From: QZLE01 sp033852075
Lineage (GTDB): Bacteria > Pseudomonadota > Gammaproteobacteria > QZLD01
DNA: 64,000 nucleotides
Direction of reading: 5' to 3'
Assembly: GCA_033852075.1 (NCBI GenBank)
Contig: JAWSVC010000010.1
Location: 122,685-186,684, forward strand
The notes beneath the pieces were generated by a model that saw only the letters and a program-made list of their open reading frames with translations, was not told the DNA's origin and did no database searches. The position numbers and the translations under genes were made by a program. Shown here piece after piece: positions 53,553-62,738 of this stretch; within the stretch, counting starts at the first letter, position 1, and each line of letters begins with the position of its first letter.

Positions 53553-55802
53553 ATGGCAAAAAAACCATCTGGCAAGAAACTGTCCAAGGCAAAAGCAGGA
53601 AAGAACAAGGCACAGGGTAAAAGGACCTCAAGCAAAAAACATAGTGCTGATCCTCATTACGAGCGCGAAAAGAAAAAATACGGCAAGCCTATTCCTAGTC
53701 GTGAGCATATCTTGGCCTATATGCAAAAGGTTGGAAGGCCTCTCAAACGTATTGAAATCGGTGATGCAATCGGTATTCGCTATAATAATGAGGTTGAGCA
53801 AGAGGCTTTTCGACGTCGAATTAAGGCCATGGTTCGTGATGGACAAATTATAAAAAATCGTAAGGGTTTTTATGTTTTGGTTAATGATGCTGATCTGATT
53901 CGTGGTGTAGTTATTGGGCATCCAGAGGGTTTTGGGCATCTAAAGCCTGATAATGGTAGCGATAGGATGTTTATCCCTCCGCGAGAAATGCGGGCAGTTT
54001 TACACAATGATATCGTTGTGGTTCGAGTTACTGGACTCGATAGAAAAGGCGATCGCGAATGCGCCATTGTTGAGATGGTAGCACGTGGGAATCAAACCAT
54101 AGTTGGGCGTTTTCATCTTGAGTCAGGTATAGGTTTTGTTGTACCTGAAAATAGAAGAATTAATCAGGATATCTTGATCCCAAAAGAGTACTTTAATAAA
54201 GCGGAAGAGGGGCAGATTGTCGTCGCTGATATTACCCAACAGCCATCTCCTCATCATCAGCCAATGGGTAAAATCATCGAGATACTTGGTGAGCATATGG
54301 CTCCGGGAATGGAGATTGATATCGCTTCGCGCGTTTACGGAATACCTGTGGTATGGCCGGAAGAGGTGGAGCAGGAAATAGCTAAATTTAAGACTACTGT
54401 TCCATCGACTGCAAAAAAGGATCGTATAGATCTGCGGGATCTTTCATTGGTAACTATCGATGGTGAAGATGCGCGCGATTTTGATGATGCTGTGTATTGT
54501 GAGCCAGTATCCAGTGGTTGGAAGTTATATGTCGCGATTGCTGATGTTGCGCACTATGTTAAGCCTGGATCTGCGCTTGATGCCGAGGCGCAGAATCGTG
54601 GTACTTCGGTTTATTTCCCTGATTCTGTTATACCAATGTTGCCGGAAAAGCTTTCCAATGGATTATGTTCGATTAACCCCAAGGTAGATCGTCTATGCAT
54701 GGTTTGTGAGATGGTTATCAGCAAGAATGGTAAGGTGCAACGGTCTAAATTTTATAATGCAGTTATGCGTTCTAAGGCACGTTTAACCTATACCGAAGTC
54801 GCTGCGATTCTGGTTGATGGTGATAAAGAAGTTTATAAAAAATGGGAAGAGGTTGTTCCTCACTTGCGCAACTTATGGGATGTGTATAAGTCGTTGCGGA
54901 AGGCTAGAAGGCAGCGTGGAGCGATCGACTTTGATACTGTTGAAACCAAGATTTTATTTAACGAAGAACGCAAGATTGAAAAGATTATTCCGGCCGTGCG
55001 CAATGAGGCTCATATGCTTATTGAAGAGTGTATGGTGGCGGCTAATGTGTGTGCAGCTAAGTTTGTAGAAAAGTTTAAGGTGCCTGCGCTATTTCGTGAT
55101 CACGATACTCCGAAGACCGATAAGCTTGAATTGCTGTATCAGTTTTTAGGGCAGCTTGGTTTTAAGCTTGGGACTGGAGATATGCCAACCCCAAAGGATT
55201 ATGCCGAGTTGGTTGAGCAGATCAAGGAACGCCCAGATTTTAATATGATCCAAACCGTATTGTTGCGGTCATTATCACAGGCAGAATATCGCCCGGATAA
55301 TATTGGTCATTTTGGTCTGGCGTTGGAACATTATGCGCACTTTACCTCGCCGATTAGACGTTATCCTGATTTGCTTTTGCACAGAGCAATAAAACATATA
55401 ATCAAAGGCGGCGATGCAAAATCATATCGTTATACCTTTGGTGAAATGGAAAACCTCGGTAAACAATGTTCCATGGCGGAAAGACGTGCTGACGATGCAA
55501 CACGTGACGTCCTATTAAGTCTTAAATGTCAGTTTATGCATGACAAACTTGGTGAAGAATATGATGGCCTTATTACTGGTGTAACATCATTTGGAATGTT
55601 TGTTGAGATTACCGATATTTATGTTGAAGGTTTAGTGCATGTTACCTCAATGGGTAACGATTATTTTCATTTTGATCCGGTGGTTCATACCATGCGTGGT
55701 GAAAGAACTGGTAAGGTTTATCGACTTGGTGATCAGGTTAGAATTCAGGTTGTTCGGGTTGATGTGGAAGATAAACAGATTGATTTTGATTTAATTAATT
55801 AG
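53553..55802 (+). CDS. rnr: Ribonuclease R
   Basis: A 749-residue 3'–5' exoribonuclease. A Lys-rich N-terminus and winged-helix region (REHILAYMQKVGRPLKRIEI) precede cold-shock domains (VIGHPEGFGHL, GRFHLESGIGFVVPE). The RNB catalytic domain has four acidic ligands in DGEDARDFDDAVYCE, and a single S1 domain (YDGLITGVTSFGMFVEITD) ends the protein. It stops soon after S1 and lacks the long basic C-terminal tail of E. coli RNase R. It degrades structured RNA and helps in stress and ribosome quality control. It is upstream of rlmB, as in E. coli. Confidence 0.95.
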   Translation: MAKKPSGKKLSKAKAGKNKAQGKRTSSKKHSADPHYEREKKKYGKPIPSREHILAYMQKVGRPLKRIEIGDAIGIRYNNEVEQEAFRRRIKAMVRDGQIIKNRKGFYVLVNDADLIRGVVIGHPEGFGHLKPDNGSDRMFIPPREMRAVLHNDIVVVRVTGLDRKGDRECAIVEMVARGNQTIVGRFHLESGIGFVVPENRRINQDILIPKEYFNKAEEGQIVVADITQQPSPHHQPMGKIIEILGEHMAPGMEIDIASRVYGIPVVWPEEVEQEIAKFKTTVPSTAKKDRIDLRDLSLVTIDGEDARDFDDAVYCEPVSSGWKLYVAIADVAHYVKPGSALDAEAQNRGTSVYFPDSVIPMLPEKLSNGLCSINPKVDRLCMVCEMVISKNGKVQRSKFYNAVMRSKARLTYTEVAAILVDGDKEVYKKWEEVVPHLRNLWDVYKSLRKARRQRGAIDFDTVETKILFNEERKIEKIIPAVRNEAHMLIEECMVAANVCAAKFVEKFKVPALFRDHDTPKTDKLELLYQFLGQLGFKLGTGDMPTPKDYAELVEQIKERPDFNMIQTVLLRSLSQAEYRPDNIGHFGLALEHYAHFTSPIRRYPDLLLHRAIKHIIKGGDAKSYRYTFGEMENLGKQCSMAERRADDATRDVLLSLKCQFMHDKLGEEYDGLITGVTSFGMFVEITDIYVEGLVHVTSMGNDYFHFDPVVHTMRGERTGKVYRLGDQVRIQVVRVDVEDKQIDFDLIN

Positions 55803-55872
55803 CAAATAAATTGTCATCTTTGCTGCAGACGACCTTTAAAAAGAAACTTAAACTAGCGGAAAATTAATTATA

Positions 55873-55901
55873 CTGTCATACCGGCGTAGGCCGGTATCCA
55901 G
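55873..55901. repeat. CCGG-type hairpin repeat before rlmB
   Basis: GTCATACCGGCGTAGGCCGGTATCCAG forms a stem (ATACCGGC/GCCGGTAT) ending about 18 bases before the rlmB ATG, so the hairpin and its trailing AGAGAAAATAAG occupy the ribosome-binding region. Confidence 0.8.
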
Positions 55902-55918
55902 AGAAAATAAGCAAATAT

Positions 55919-56659
55919 ATGAAAACAGAATATATACACGGAATACATGCAGTTAAATCTGCACTTAAATACGACCCAACAGCTATTCAGGAAATAATGG
56001 TGGATAAACGGCGTAGTGATGATAAGTCTAACGCAATTATAAGTATTGCAAAAAAGGCAGGAGTTACCGTAAGTCGTCTAGATAAAAAAGAACTGGATAA
56101 ACTGGCTAATGGCGAAAATCACCAGGGTGTAATTGCTGTATCAGTTGGCTCGAAACCAAAGAGCGACAAAGAACTAACTAGTTTTATTCAGCAACTTGAT
56201 CATAATCCATTCTTGTTAATATTAGATGGAGTCCAAGATCCACATAATCTTGGAGCTTGTCTAAGAACAGCTAATGCAGCTGGCGTAGATGCGGTGGTTA
56301 TTCCAAAAGACAATGCGGTTGGAATGACTTCAGTGGTGCATAAAGTTTCTTGTGGTGCCTCGCATGTGGTACCTGTATTTCAAATCACCAATTTATCTCG
56401 CACAATAAAATCACTGCAAAAAGATGGCGTTTGGATAATTGGTACTGCCGGGGAAACCGACCAATCCTATCTTGATATTGACTATAAAGGTTCTATTGCG
56501 GTGGTAATGGGAGCGGAAGGCGATGGTATGCGCCGCCTTACCAAAGAGGCATGTGATTATTTGGTTAAAATCCCAATGGATGGTGTGGTTGAGAGCTTGA
56601 ATGTTTCAGTGGCTACAGGTGTGGTGTTATTTGAGGCTAAAAGGCAGCGGATGAATTAA
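55919..56659 (+). CDS. rlmB: 23S rRNA 2'-O-methyltransferase RlmB (Gm2251)
   Basis: A 246-residue SPOUT methyltransferase. The N-terminal substrate-binding domain (YIHGIHAVKSALK) is followed by the knot domain: LDGVQDPHNLGACLRTANAAG (motif 1), VMGAEGDGMRRL (motif 2) and IPMDGVVESLNVSVATGVVLFE (motif 3). It methylates G2251 in the ribosomal P loop. No good Shine–Dalgarno is visible; only GAGA within the trailing part of a dispersed hairpin lies upstream. Confidence 0.95.
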   Translation: MKTEYIHGIHAVKSALKYDPTAIQEIMVDKRRSDDKSNAIISIAKKAGVTVSRLDKKELDKLANGENHQGVIAVSVGSKPKSDKELTSFIQQLDHNPFLLILDGVQDPHNLGACLRTANAAGVDAVVIPKDNAVGMTSVVHKVSCGASHVVPVFQITNLSRTIKSLQKDGVWIIGTAGETDQSYLDIDYKGSIAVVMGAEGDGMRRLTKEACDYLVKIPMDGVVESLNVSVATGVVLFEAKRQRMN

Positions 56660-56692
56660 CGTTTAGATGCTTAATATATTTGGAGTATAGAT

Positions 56693-58399
56693 ATGCTAAA
56701 AATGCAAAAAGGATTTTCATTGCCCGCGTTTCTGTTTGGTGCGGTATTTTTTAGTGTAGGATCCGGTATTTTTTTATTTGTACTTTTTCCAGATCTTTGT
56801 GATTGGCAAGAAATGAAAACATGGGTTCCTGTTCAGGCAAATATCATCAATGTGAAATTAGATTCAAGTCACGGAGATAAAGGTACAACCTATTCGGTTA
56901 ATGCTACTTATATATATACCTATAAAGGGGGGAGATATCAAAATAACCGTGTGACCATTTCAGGTGGTTCTGATAATGTTGGTGATTATCATCAAATAAT
57001 GTATCGCAAACTTAAAAAATTATTTAAGGACGAAGAGCCAGTGCGCGTTTGGCTTGATCCTAACAATCCTCAAAATTCAATTGTTGATCGCGAAATGCGC
57101 TGGGGATTATTTGCCTTTATGGGAATATTTGTTGGGGTATTTGGAGGTGTTGGTTTCGTTATAATTTTAGTTTCAATTTTTTCCGGGAAGAAAGATAAAA
57201 ATTTCAAAAGAGTGTTAAGAGGTGATGTGCCAATAATACGTTCAAACGCAATAAGTAAGTTTGTTGGCGGTTGGTTTTTAGCTATTATTTGGAATGGTGT
57301 TTCGATTCCGGTAACCTATTTTGCTTATCAGGAGTATTTGGATAAAAATGAACCTTTATTGTTATTGGTTTTTATATTTCCAGCACTAGGCTTTTTTATC
57401 TTATTAAATGCCATAAGCTCAACATTAGAATTTATCCGTTTTGGCAGGTTAGAATTGTTACCCGATCCATTTCCGGGTTCTATAGGTGGGAATGTTGGTG
57501 GAACAATAAAGCTGAATGAGAATTATAATCCAGCAATAAAATATCAACTAGTGCTTAGCTGTATATATATCTATTATACGTCTGGTGGTCGCAATAATAG
57601 TAGGTCAAGGCATGAAAGGCTCATCTGGCAAAGAGAGGGGATTGCCAGGTCTGATTCTTGCGAAAAAGGCACAAAGCTGGATTTTTGTTTTGATATTCCT
57701 GAAGGGTTACCGGAAACAACAAATGGTAGTGACCATCATGAATGGAGGTTAGAATTAAAGGCTGATTTACCAGGGATAGATCTTGAACGCCAATTTACTA
57801 TTCCAGTAGAAAATGGTATTCAGACATCAAGTTCTAAAATTCAAGATGCAAAGGTTGTACTTGCTGCTAGTGAGGTCGAGATTCCAGAAAAGTTTTTGCA
57901 AATAGATGATACTTTGGCTGGAGTAAAATTTTATTATCCTCCACTTAAAGGTGGGATGCTTTATATTTTTAAGTTATTAATAGGATTGGGGATTGTAGGA
58001 TTCGTTTCGTGGATAGGATTTTCAGCCGCAAAGTCAGCAGAAGAAATTTCATTATTTATATTGTTTTTCGTTGCTGTGTTTGGTCTTATTGTTGCCTTAG
58101 GGATTGGATTTAGCTTATATCAGCTTCTGCATACTCTTGTAGTTACAATTGAGGGAGGAATGTTAATATCTTCTAGTAGAATTATTTTTCCTGTCAAAAC
58201 TCAGCAGATAGCTGTTCATGATATCTGCAAAATTGAAAAGAAAAGATCCTTGCAAATATCAAATCAAGGACAAACTCCAGTTGCGTATTACAAGGTTGAA
58301 GTGTTTGCTTCAAATGGGAAAAGAATTTGTGTAGCAAGAGGCGTCAAGGGCGAACAGTTAGCGGAAGCTATTGTTGAAAGGGTTAAAGGCTATATCTAA
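56693..58399 (+). CDS. DUF3592-domain membrane protein
   Basis: A 568-residue protein. The N-terminal unit is an anchor (FGAVFFSVGSGIFLFVLFP) plus a DUF3592 beta domain (WVPVQANIINVKLD…RVWLDPNNPQNSIVDREMRWG) and a second segment. More membrane segments follow near residues 185–245. A central soluble region has an arrestin-like look (YNPAIKYQLVLSCIYIYY, KLDFCFDIPEGLPET, HEWRLELKADLPGIDLERQFTIPV), and two more segments come around 420–480. The C-terminal part may be PH-like (VVTIEGGMLISSSRIIFP). No catalytic site is seen and the function is unknown. GGAG precedes the ATG. Confidence 0.72.
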   Translation: MLKMQKGFSLPAFLFGAVFFSVGSGIFLFVLFPDLCDWQEMKTWVPVQANIINVKLDSSHGDKGTTYSVNATYIYTYKGGRYQNNRVTISGGSDNVGDYHQIMYRKLKKLFKDEEPVRVWLDPNNPQNSIVDREMRWGLFAFMGIFVGVFGGVGFVIILVSIFSGKKDKNFKRVLRGDVPIIRSNAISKFVGGWFLAIIWNGVSIPVTYFAYQEYLDKNEPLLLLVFIFPALGFFILLNAISSTLEFIRFGRLELLPDPFPGSIGGNVGGTIKLNENYNPAIKYQLVLSCIYIYYTSGGRNNSRSRHERLIWQREGIARSDSCEKGTKLDFCFDIPEGLPETTNGSDHHEWRLELKADLPGIDLERQFTIPVENGIQTSSSKIQDAKVVLAASEVEIPEKFLQIDDTLAGVKFYYPPLKGGMLYIFKLLIGLGIVGFVSWIGFSAAKSAEEISLFILFFVAVFGLIVALGIGFSLYQLLHTLVVTIEGGMLISSSRIIFPVKTQQIAVHDICKIEKKRSLQISNQGQTPVAYYKVEVFASNGKRICVARGVKGEQLAEAIVERVKGYI

Positions 58400-58528
58400 T
58401 AGGTTTTGTCATTATTAAAGACATTGTTTTATCCCGGTGGATTTGGCTGAATATAACAAATAAATCCACAGTACGTGTTTGTTGTAAGATATTGTTGTTG
58501 CTAATATTCTTATGTGAGAATTTTAATT

Positions 58529-58612
58529 AAAAATCCATGATGATTTCTTGAATAATAAACAAAACAGGACTATTTCTTATAATAAATAAGTAACATTATT
58601 TCATGGATTTTT
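58529..58612. promoter_or_regulatory. Perfect 12-bp inverted repeat with -10 box before the binding-protein gene
   Basis: AAAAATCCATGA (58529–58540) and TCATGGATTTTT (58601–58612) are perfect inverted copies 60 bases apart, bracketing a consensus TATAAT (58578–58583). They may be operator half-sites or arms of a leader stem. I found no good -35 box. Confidence 0.5.
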
Positions 58613-58637
58613 ATTACCTTTAGTATGGAGAGAAAAT

Positions 58638-59879
58638 ATGCAAAGGAATGGTATTACGTTGGTTATTAAATCAGCGCTATTGGGACTAGCTGCGCTTGTT
58701 GCTGGTATTACACATGTTCAGGCTGCTGAGGAAGATTATAACTTAGGTGTTGTATTGGCTATTAGTGGTGCAGGAGCTGTTTATAGTGGTGATGGTGTTG
58801 ATGCTATCAAGTTGGCAGTTGATGAAATTAATGCCAAAGGCGGTTTTTTAGGAAAACATAAGATAAATCTATCGATAAAAGATTCACAAACAACACCAGA
58901 CGTTGCAGTAAAAGAAGCAACAACTCTTATTAAAAAAGATAAGGTAAAGGCAATTCTGGGTACTTATTCTAGTGCCTGCTCAATAGCGATCAAACCAATT
59001 GCTCAAGAGAATAAGGTTTTACACATTGCTGCAATCAGTAATTCAGAAAATATTACCAAGGTAAATCCTAGCCCATATACATTCTCAGTTGGCCCAAATA
59101 GCTATATGCAAGCTAAGGCGGTTGCGGTAGGTGTTGCTAAGATGGCTAAAAAGAACGGTTGGAAAAAGTATGCAACCATCGCTTCTGATTATGAATGGGG
59201 TAAATCAACCCAGGCAAACTTTGTTGCGCTTTTGAAAGAGATTGCTCCAGAGATTCAGCTTGTCCAGGAAGTGTGGCCAAAGCTGGGAGAATCACAATTT
59301 ACATCACAGATTGCACAGCTAGCTAAGTCCAAGCCAGACTTTATATATGGAGCAATTGCTTCGAAGGATAACGTAAAGTGGCTTCAGGTTGCTGGTAAGG
59401 TAAAATTCTTTGATAAATTCCCATATCCAGGATCACTGGTGTCCGTTTCAGAACTTCAACTAAAATCAGATTCGATTCCTAGAGGAATGATTGGACTTGC
59501 TCGTGCTCCATTCTTTGTTCATTTGGATAATCCAATCATGCAAGAGTTTGTGAAAAACTTTAAGGCAAAATATGGACGTTATCCAAGTGATTGGGCGGTG
59601 ATGGAATACGATGCAGTATATACCCTGAAGCAAGCTATTGAAAAAGCTGGTACAACTGATTCGGAAAAGGTTAAGGATGTAATGAAGGGCATGACAGTTG
59701 ATACAGCCAGGGGTTCCTTTACCTTTAGAGATATTGATAATCAGCTGAATTGTCCATCATATCTTGGAACAGTTACTGATACGCCTGATTATCCATTCCC
59801 AATCTATAAAGATACTGTGGTAGTAACAGGCGAAGAATCATGGCGTCCAGAGGCTGAGATTCGCGAAGCCAGAAAATAA
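58638..59879 (+). CDS. LivK-like periplasmic substrate-binding protein (orphan)
   Basis: A 413-residue exported protein: signal peptide (LLGLAALVAGITHVQA|AEE), then a type 1 periplasmic binding fold of the branched-chain amino acid/amide class (YNLGVVLAISGAGAVYSGDGVDAIKLAVDEINAKGG, ILGTYSSACSIA, YPSDWAVMEYDAVYTLKQA). The family carries amino acids, amides or urea to ABC permeases, but no permease or ATPase gene is near. The next gene is a chemoreceptor, so this protein may present ligand to it. A GGAGAG site precedes the ATG. Ligand unknown. Confidence 0.88.
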   Translation: MQRNGITLVIKSALLGLAALVAGITHVQAAEEDYNLGVVLAISGAGAVYSGDGVDAIKLAVDEINAKGGFLGKHKINLSIKDSQTTPDVAVKEATTLIKKDKVKAILGTYSSACSIAIKPIAQENKVLHIAAISNSENITKVNPSPYTFSVGPNSYMQAKAVAVGVAKMAKKNGWKKYATIASDYEWGKSTQANFVALLKEIAPEIQLVQEVWPKLGESQFTSQIAQLAKSKPDFIYGAIASKDNVKWLQVAGKVKFFDKFPYPGSLVSVSELQLKSDSIPRGMIGLARAPFFVHLDNPIMQEFVKNFKAKYGRYPSDWAVMEYDAVYTLKQAIEKAGTTDSEKVKDVMKGMTVDTARGSFTFRDIDNQLNCPSYLGTVTDTPDYPFPIYKDTVVVTGEESWRPEAEIREARK

Positions 59880-59905
59880 AAATTATTAGCTGTTTTGTAA
59901 TTTGG

Positions 59906-59929
59906 TTGTGCGCTTATTAAAGCGCGCAA
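59906..59929 (+). terminator. Hairpin between binding-protein and chemoreceptor genes
   Basis: TTGTGCGCT-TATTAA-AGCGCGCAA gives nine pairs (one T·G) with a six-base loop and no T run. It is likely a processing or attenuation hairpin that lowers chemoreceptor expression relative to the binding protein. Confidence 0.5.
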
Positions 59930-59956
59930 CCTATTGTGGTTAGGGTTGGGGTTAGT

Positions 59957-62047
59957 ATGCAAAATAAACGTTTTAATGTTAAAACTAAAATTATTCTTAG
60001 TAGCGTAACTATCATTTTTTTAACAATAATTTCATTATCAATTGTTATTTCATACATGCTTGTAAAGGATAATAAGAAAAGAGCAAAAAAACAGATAAAG
60101 ACAGCCGTAACGCTTATGGAAGACCAATTTGCGGAAAAGGCAAAATCATTAGTTTCAATGGCAAGTAAGATAGCTGCGGATACGAATCTTGGTAGTAAAT
60201 TGCAATATATTGCAGATGGAAAGTTAGAGGGAGGGGTTAGTAGTATCCTGAATCAGGAAAGTAAAGAGTTGGCTGCTAATTTATATGCTTTAGCATCAGC
60301 AGCTGGCGCTAAAGATGTTGTTTTATATGATCATCTTGGGCGTTGGACTAGTGCATTTTGGACTAATAATGGCAGCGCTAATGTTGCATTCCCAGCAATT
60401 GGAGGATCAGGTTTTCATCATGCAAAAGTAGATATTGGTGGAAAAATTCAGGCTGAAAGCTGGAAGAATGTATCAGTACTAACCAAAAATATTACCGATA
60501 GAGATTCTGATGAAAAGTTAGAAGAATTATCACAAATTGTTCAGGACGATAAACTATTAGAAATTGCTGTAACTCCTATAATGGTAATGGGGTTAAATTC
60601 GGAAACATTCGAAGAAGAATTGCAACAAAAAGGCATGGCTATTGTATCTTGGCAAGTAGACGAAGAGTTTGTGCAAAAGTTAAGTAACTGCGCTAATGCT
60701 CATGTCAATTTGTTTATTGACAATAAGTTTTCTGTTGGAACATTTAAAGAATCAAAATATGTGAGTAACAAAGCTGAAAGTTCTATTTCTACTAGTATTT
60801 CTAAAAAGAAAGAAAGAGTAAATGTTTTTGAAAAAGAAATAGGCAATATAGATTATTACATAGGGGCTATGTCTCTTAAGGGGCTAAAGGGAAATGACTT
60901 TTTTGCGGTGTATTTATCTCAAGAAGAATCTCAACGACAGATCAAAAAAATCTTACTGTATATAGTTATCATAGGGATGTTATGTTTAATTATTGCATCT
61001 CTTGTGTCATGGATGCTAGCTAAAAAAATATCAGATCCATTACAAAAGGCAACTAAACTTGCAGAGAGTATTGCAACAGGCGACCTTTCTCAAAGATTAA
61101 CAATATCAACATCAGATGAATGCGGTCAGTTAGCGAAAATGTTAAATACTATGGCTGATAAGTTAGAAGAAAAAGCTGTACTTGCCTCTAATATTGCAAC
61201 TGGTGATTTAAGTAATCATGTAGATATTATTTCTGATAAGGATGCGCTTGGTCAGTCATTGGCTAAGATGACAGAAGGATTAAAAGAAATCGTTGAGCAG
61301 ACAATGACCTCGTCGAACGAACTTGCCAGTTGTATCTCGGGGATATTAAACACTGGAAAATCTCTTTCTGCTTCAGCAAATGAGCAGTTGGCTGCCCAAA
61401 AAGAAGTTGAAGATCGTATCTCAAAAATTAGCGATAGAATTAAAGATAATAAGGATAATGCATCCCAGGCTTTATCTTTAATAACTGGAGCTGGTGATTC
61501 TGCCCGGAATGGTAGTGAGATGATGAAGAATATGCTGTCTGCGATGAGTGATATCAGCAAATCCAGTGATGAGATTGCACTGATTATTAAAGTAATTGAT
61601 GAGATAGCAGAGCAAACCAATCTATTGGCGCTAAATGCGGCAATTGAGGCTGCAAGAGCTGGTGAGCAGGGGCGTGGATTTGCAGTTGTGGCTGACGAGG
61701 TTAGACAACTGGCAGGTAGGAGTGCTGAGGCAGCGCATGAAACAACTAAGCTTATAGACTGTTCAACGAATAATGTATCTTCTGGAAGTGAAATTGCCAA
61801 TAATACCGCTGATGCTTTGAAAGAGATTGTTTCTTATGTTGAAAATACAACCAATTATGTCAAGGAAATAACTGAAATATCTGAATGGCAAGCGGAAGAG
61901 ATTGCAAAGGTGATAGAGGTATTAGCCATGGTTGAAAGGGTTGCGACATCGGCCTCAGAACAAGTAGATATTATTGCTGCACTTGTTAAGAATCTTGAAA
62001 ACGAGGAAGCGAATCTAAAAGATGCTCTTGGGCATTTTGTATTATAG
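59957..62047 (+). CDS. Methyl-accepting chemotaxis protein with tandem HAMP units
   Basis: A 697-residue transmembrane receptor. TM1 (IILSSVTIIFLTIISLSIVISYML) is followed by a periplasmic domain of about 280 residues (Cache-like by size) and TM2 (LLYIVIIGMLCLIIASLVSWML). Two successive HAMP-like units follow (ATGDLSQRLTIS…LNTMADKL and ATGDLSNHVDII…LAKMTEGL), then a signalling domain with the conserved hairpin EQTNLLALNAAIEAARAGEQGRGFAVVADEVRQLA. There is no CheR-binding pentapeptide at the C-terminus. I prefer the ATG at 59957 over a GTG at 59936. It probably forms a pair with the binding protein 77 bases upstream. Confidence 0.92.
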   Translation: MQNKRFNVKTKIILSSVTIIFLTIISLSIVISYMLVKDNKKRAKKQIKTAVTLMEDQFAEKAKSLVSMASKIAADTNLGSKLQYIADGKLEGGVSSILNQESKELAANLYALASAAGAKDVVLYDHLGRWTSAFWTNNGSANVAFPAIGGSGFHHAKVDIGGKIQAESWKNVSVLTKNITDRDSDEKLEELSQIVQDDKLLEIAVTPIMVMGLNSETFEEELQQKGMAIVSWQVDEEFVQKLSNCANAHVNLFIDNKFSVGTFKESKYVSNKAESSISTSISKKKERVNVFEKEIGNIDYYIGAMSLKGLKGNDFFAVYLSQEESQRQIKKILLYIVIIGMLCLIIASLVSWMLAKKISDPLQKATKLAESIATGDLSQRLTISTSDECGQLAKMLNTMADKLEEKAVLASNIATGDLSNHVDIISDKDALGQSLAKMTEGLKEIVEQTMTSSNELASCISGILNTGKSLSASANEQLAAQKEVEDRISKISDRIKDNKDNASQALSLITGAGDSARNGSEMMKNMLSAMSDISKSSDEIALIIKVIDEIAEQTNLLALNAAIEAARAGEQGRGFAVVADEVRQLAGRSAEAAHETTKLIDCSTNNVSSGSEIANNTADALKEIVSYVENTTNYVKEITEISEWQAEEIAKVIEVLAMVERVATSASEQVDIIAALVKNLENEEANLKDALGHFVL

Positions 62048-62064
62048 ATTAGATGTCTTAATGC

Positions 62065-62106
62065 TTATTTTCAGCATAGTTAAATTAATAACTAAGCTGA
62101 AAATAA
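62065..62106. terminator. Bidirectional terminator between chemoreceptor and response-regulator genes
   Basis: TTATTTTCAGC (62065–62075) and GCTGAAAATAA (62096–62106) are perfect 11-base inverted arms, with TAGTTA/TAACTA pairing further inside. It separates two convergent genes. Confidence 0.7.
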
Positions 62107-62122
62107 ACTAAGGTGATCTGAT

Positions 62123-62572
62123 TTATATAGAAAGCTTTCCGGATGCAATATTAAGAACTTCTGCTCTTCTGCTTTTAGCCTCTTGGGAAGAAACGCGATT
62201 ATAAACACGTCCCTTTACTTCGGATGGCTTAAATGGCTTGATAATATAGTCGCAGGCACCTACTTCATAGCCTTTTTCAACTGCTGAGTTTGTATCGGAG
62301 GCAGTTAAAAATAAGATAGGAGTGTCTTTAAAGCGAGAGTCTTGCTTGATCTTTTTGCAAACCTCGTAACCATCCATACAGGGCATATTAATATCCAGCA
62401 GAATAATGTCTGGAGTATTATCTGCAAGATATTGTAGGCATTGTTTTCCGGAACCTGATTCAGAAAGATTAAAGCGGCCATCATTTAAGATGTCTTTTAA
62501 TATCTCACGATAAATACTTTCATCATCAACAATATGAACCTTATAGTGTTCATCTAAAACATTCGTAGACAT
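62123..62572 (-). CDS. Single-domain response regulator with C-terminal extension
   Basis: A 149-residue protein: receiver domain with the acidic pair (HIVDDES), phospho-acceptor Asp in ILLDINMPCMDG, FLTASD and IKPFKP, then a basic helical tail of about 25 residues (SSQEAKSRRAEVLNIASG). The frame extends to 62611, but the ATG at 62572 has GGGGATGG upstream. Its kinase is unknown. It lies convergent with the chemoreceptor and could belong to chemosensory or another signalling chain. Confidence 0.87.
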   Translation of the reverse strand: MSTNVLDEHYKVHIVDDESIYREILKDILNDGRFNLSESGSGKQCLQYLADNTPDIILLDINMPCMDGYEVCKKIKQDSRFKDTPILFLTASDTNSAVEKGYEVGACDYIIKPFKPSEVKGRVYNRVSSQEAKSRRAEVLNIASGKLSI

Positions 62573-62697
62573 AATAACCATCCCCACGGCAAATATAATA
62601 TACATACACAACGTATTTAATTATTGCTGATGATGGATAAAATGCAATTCATTAAATTCTAATGTGCCAAAAGAATCACAATAAAATTTTCGATATA

Positions 62698-62731
62698 TTA
62701 ACCACTTAACATTTTAAGGTGTTGTGGTTAA
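62698..62731. terminator. Inverted repeat after the cyclophilin-like gene
   Basis: TTAACCAC (62698–62705) and GTGGTTAA (62724–62731) are perfect inverted arms, lying just past the stop of the minus-strand gene at 62739. The minus-strand tail is AT-rich but lacks a clean T run. Confidence 0.45.
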
Positions 62732-62738
62732 TAAATTA

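Noticed and set aside
61252..61800. 182-codon minus-strand frame
   Set aside because: It is antisense to the conserved chemoreceptor signalling domain.
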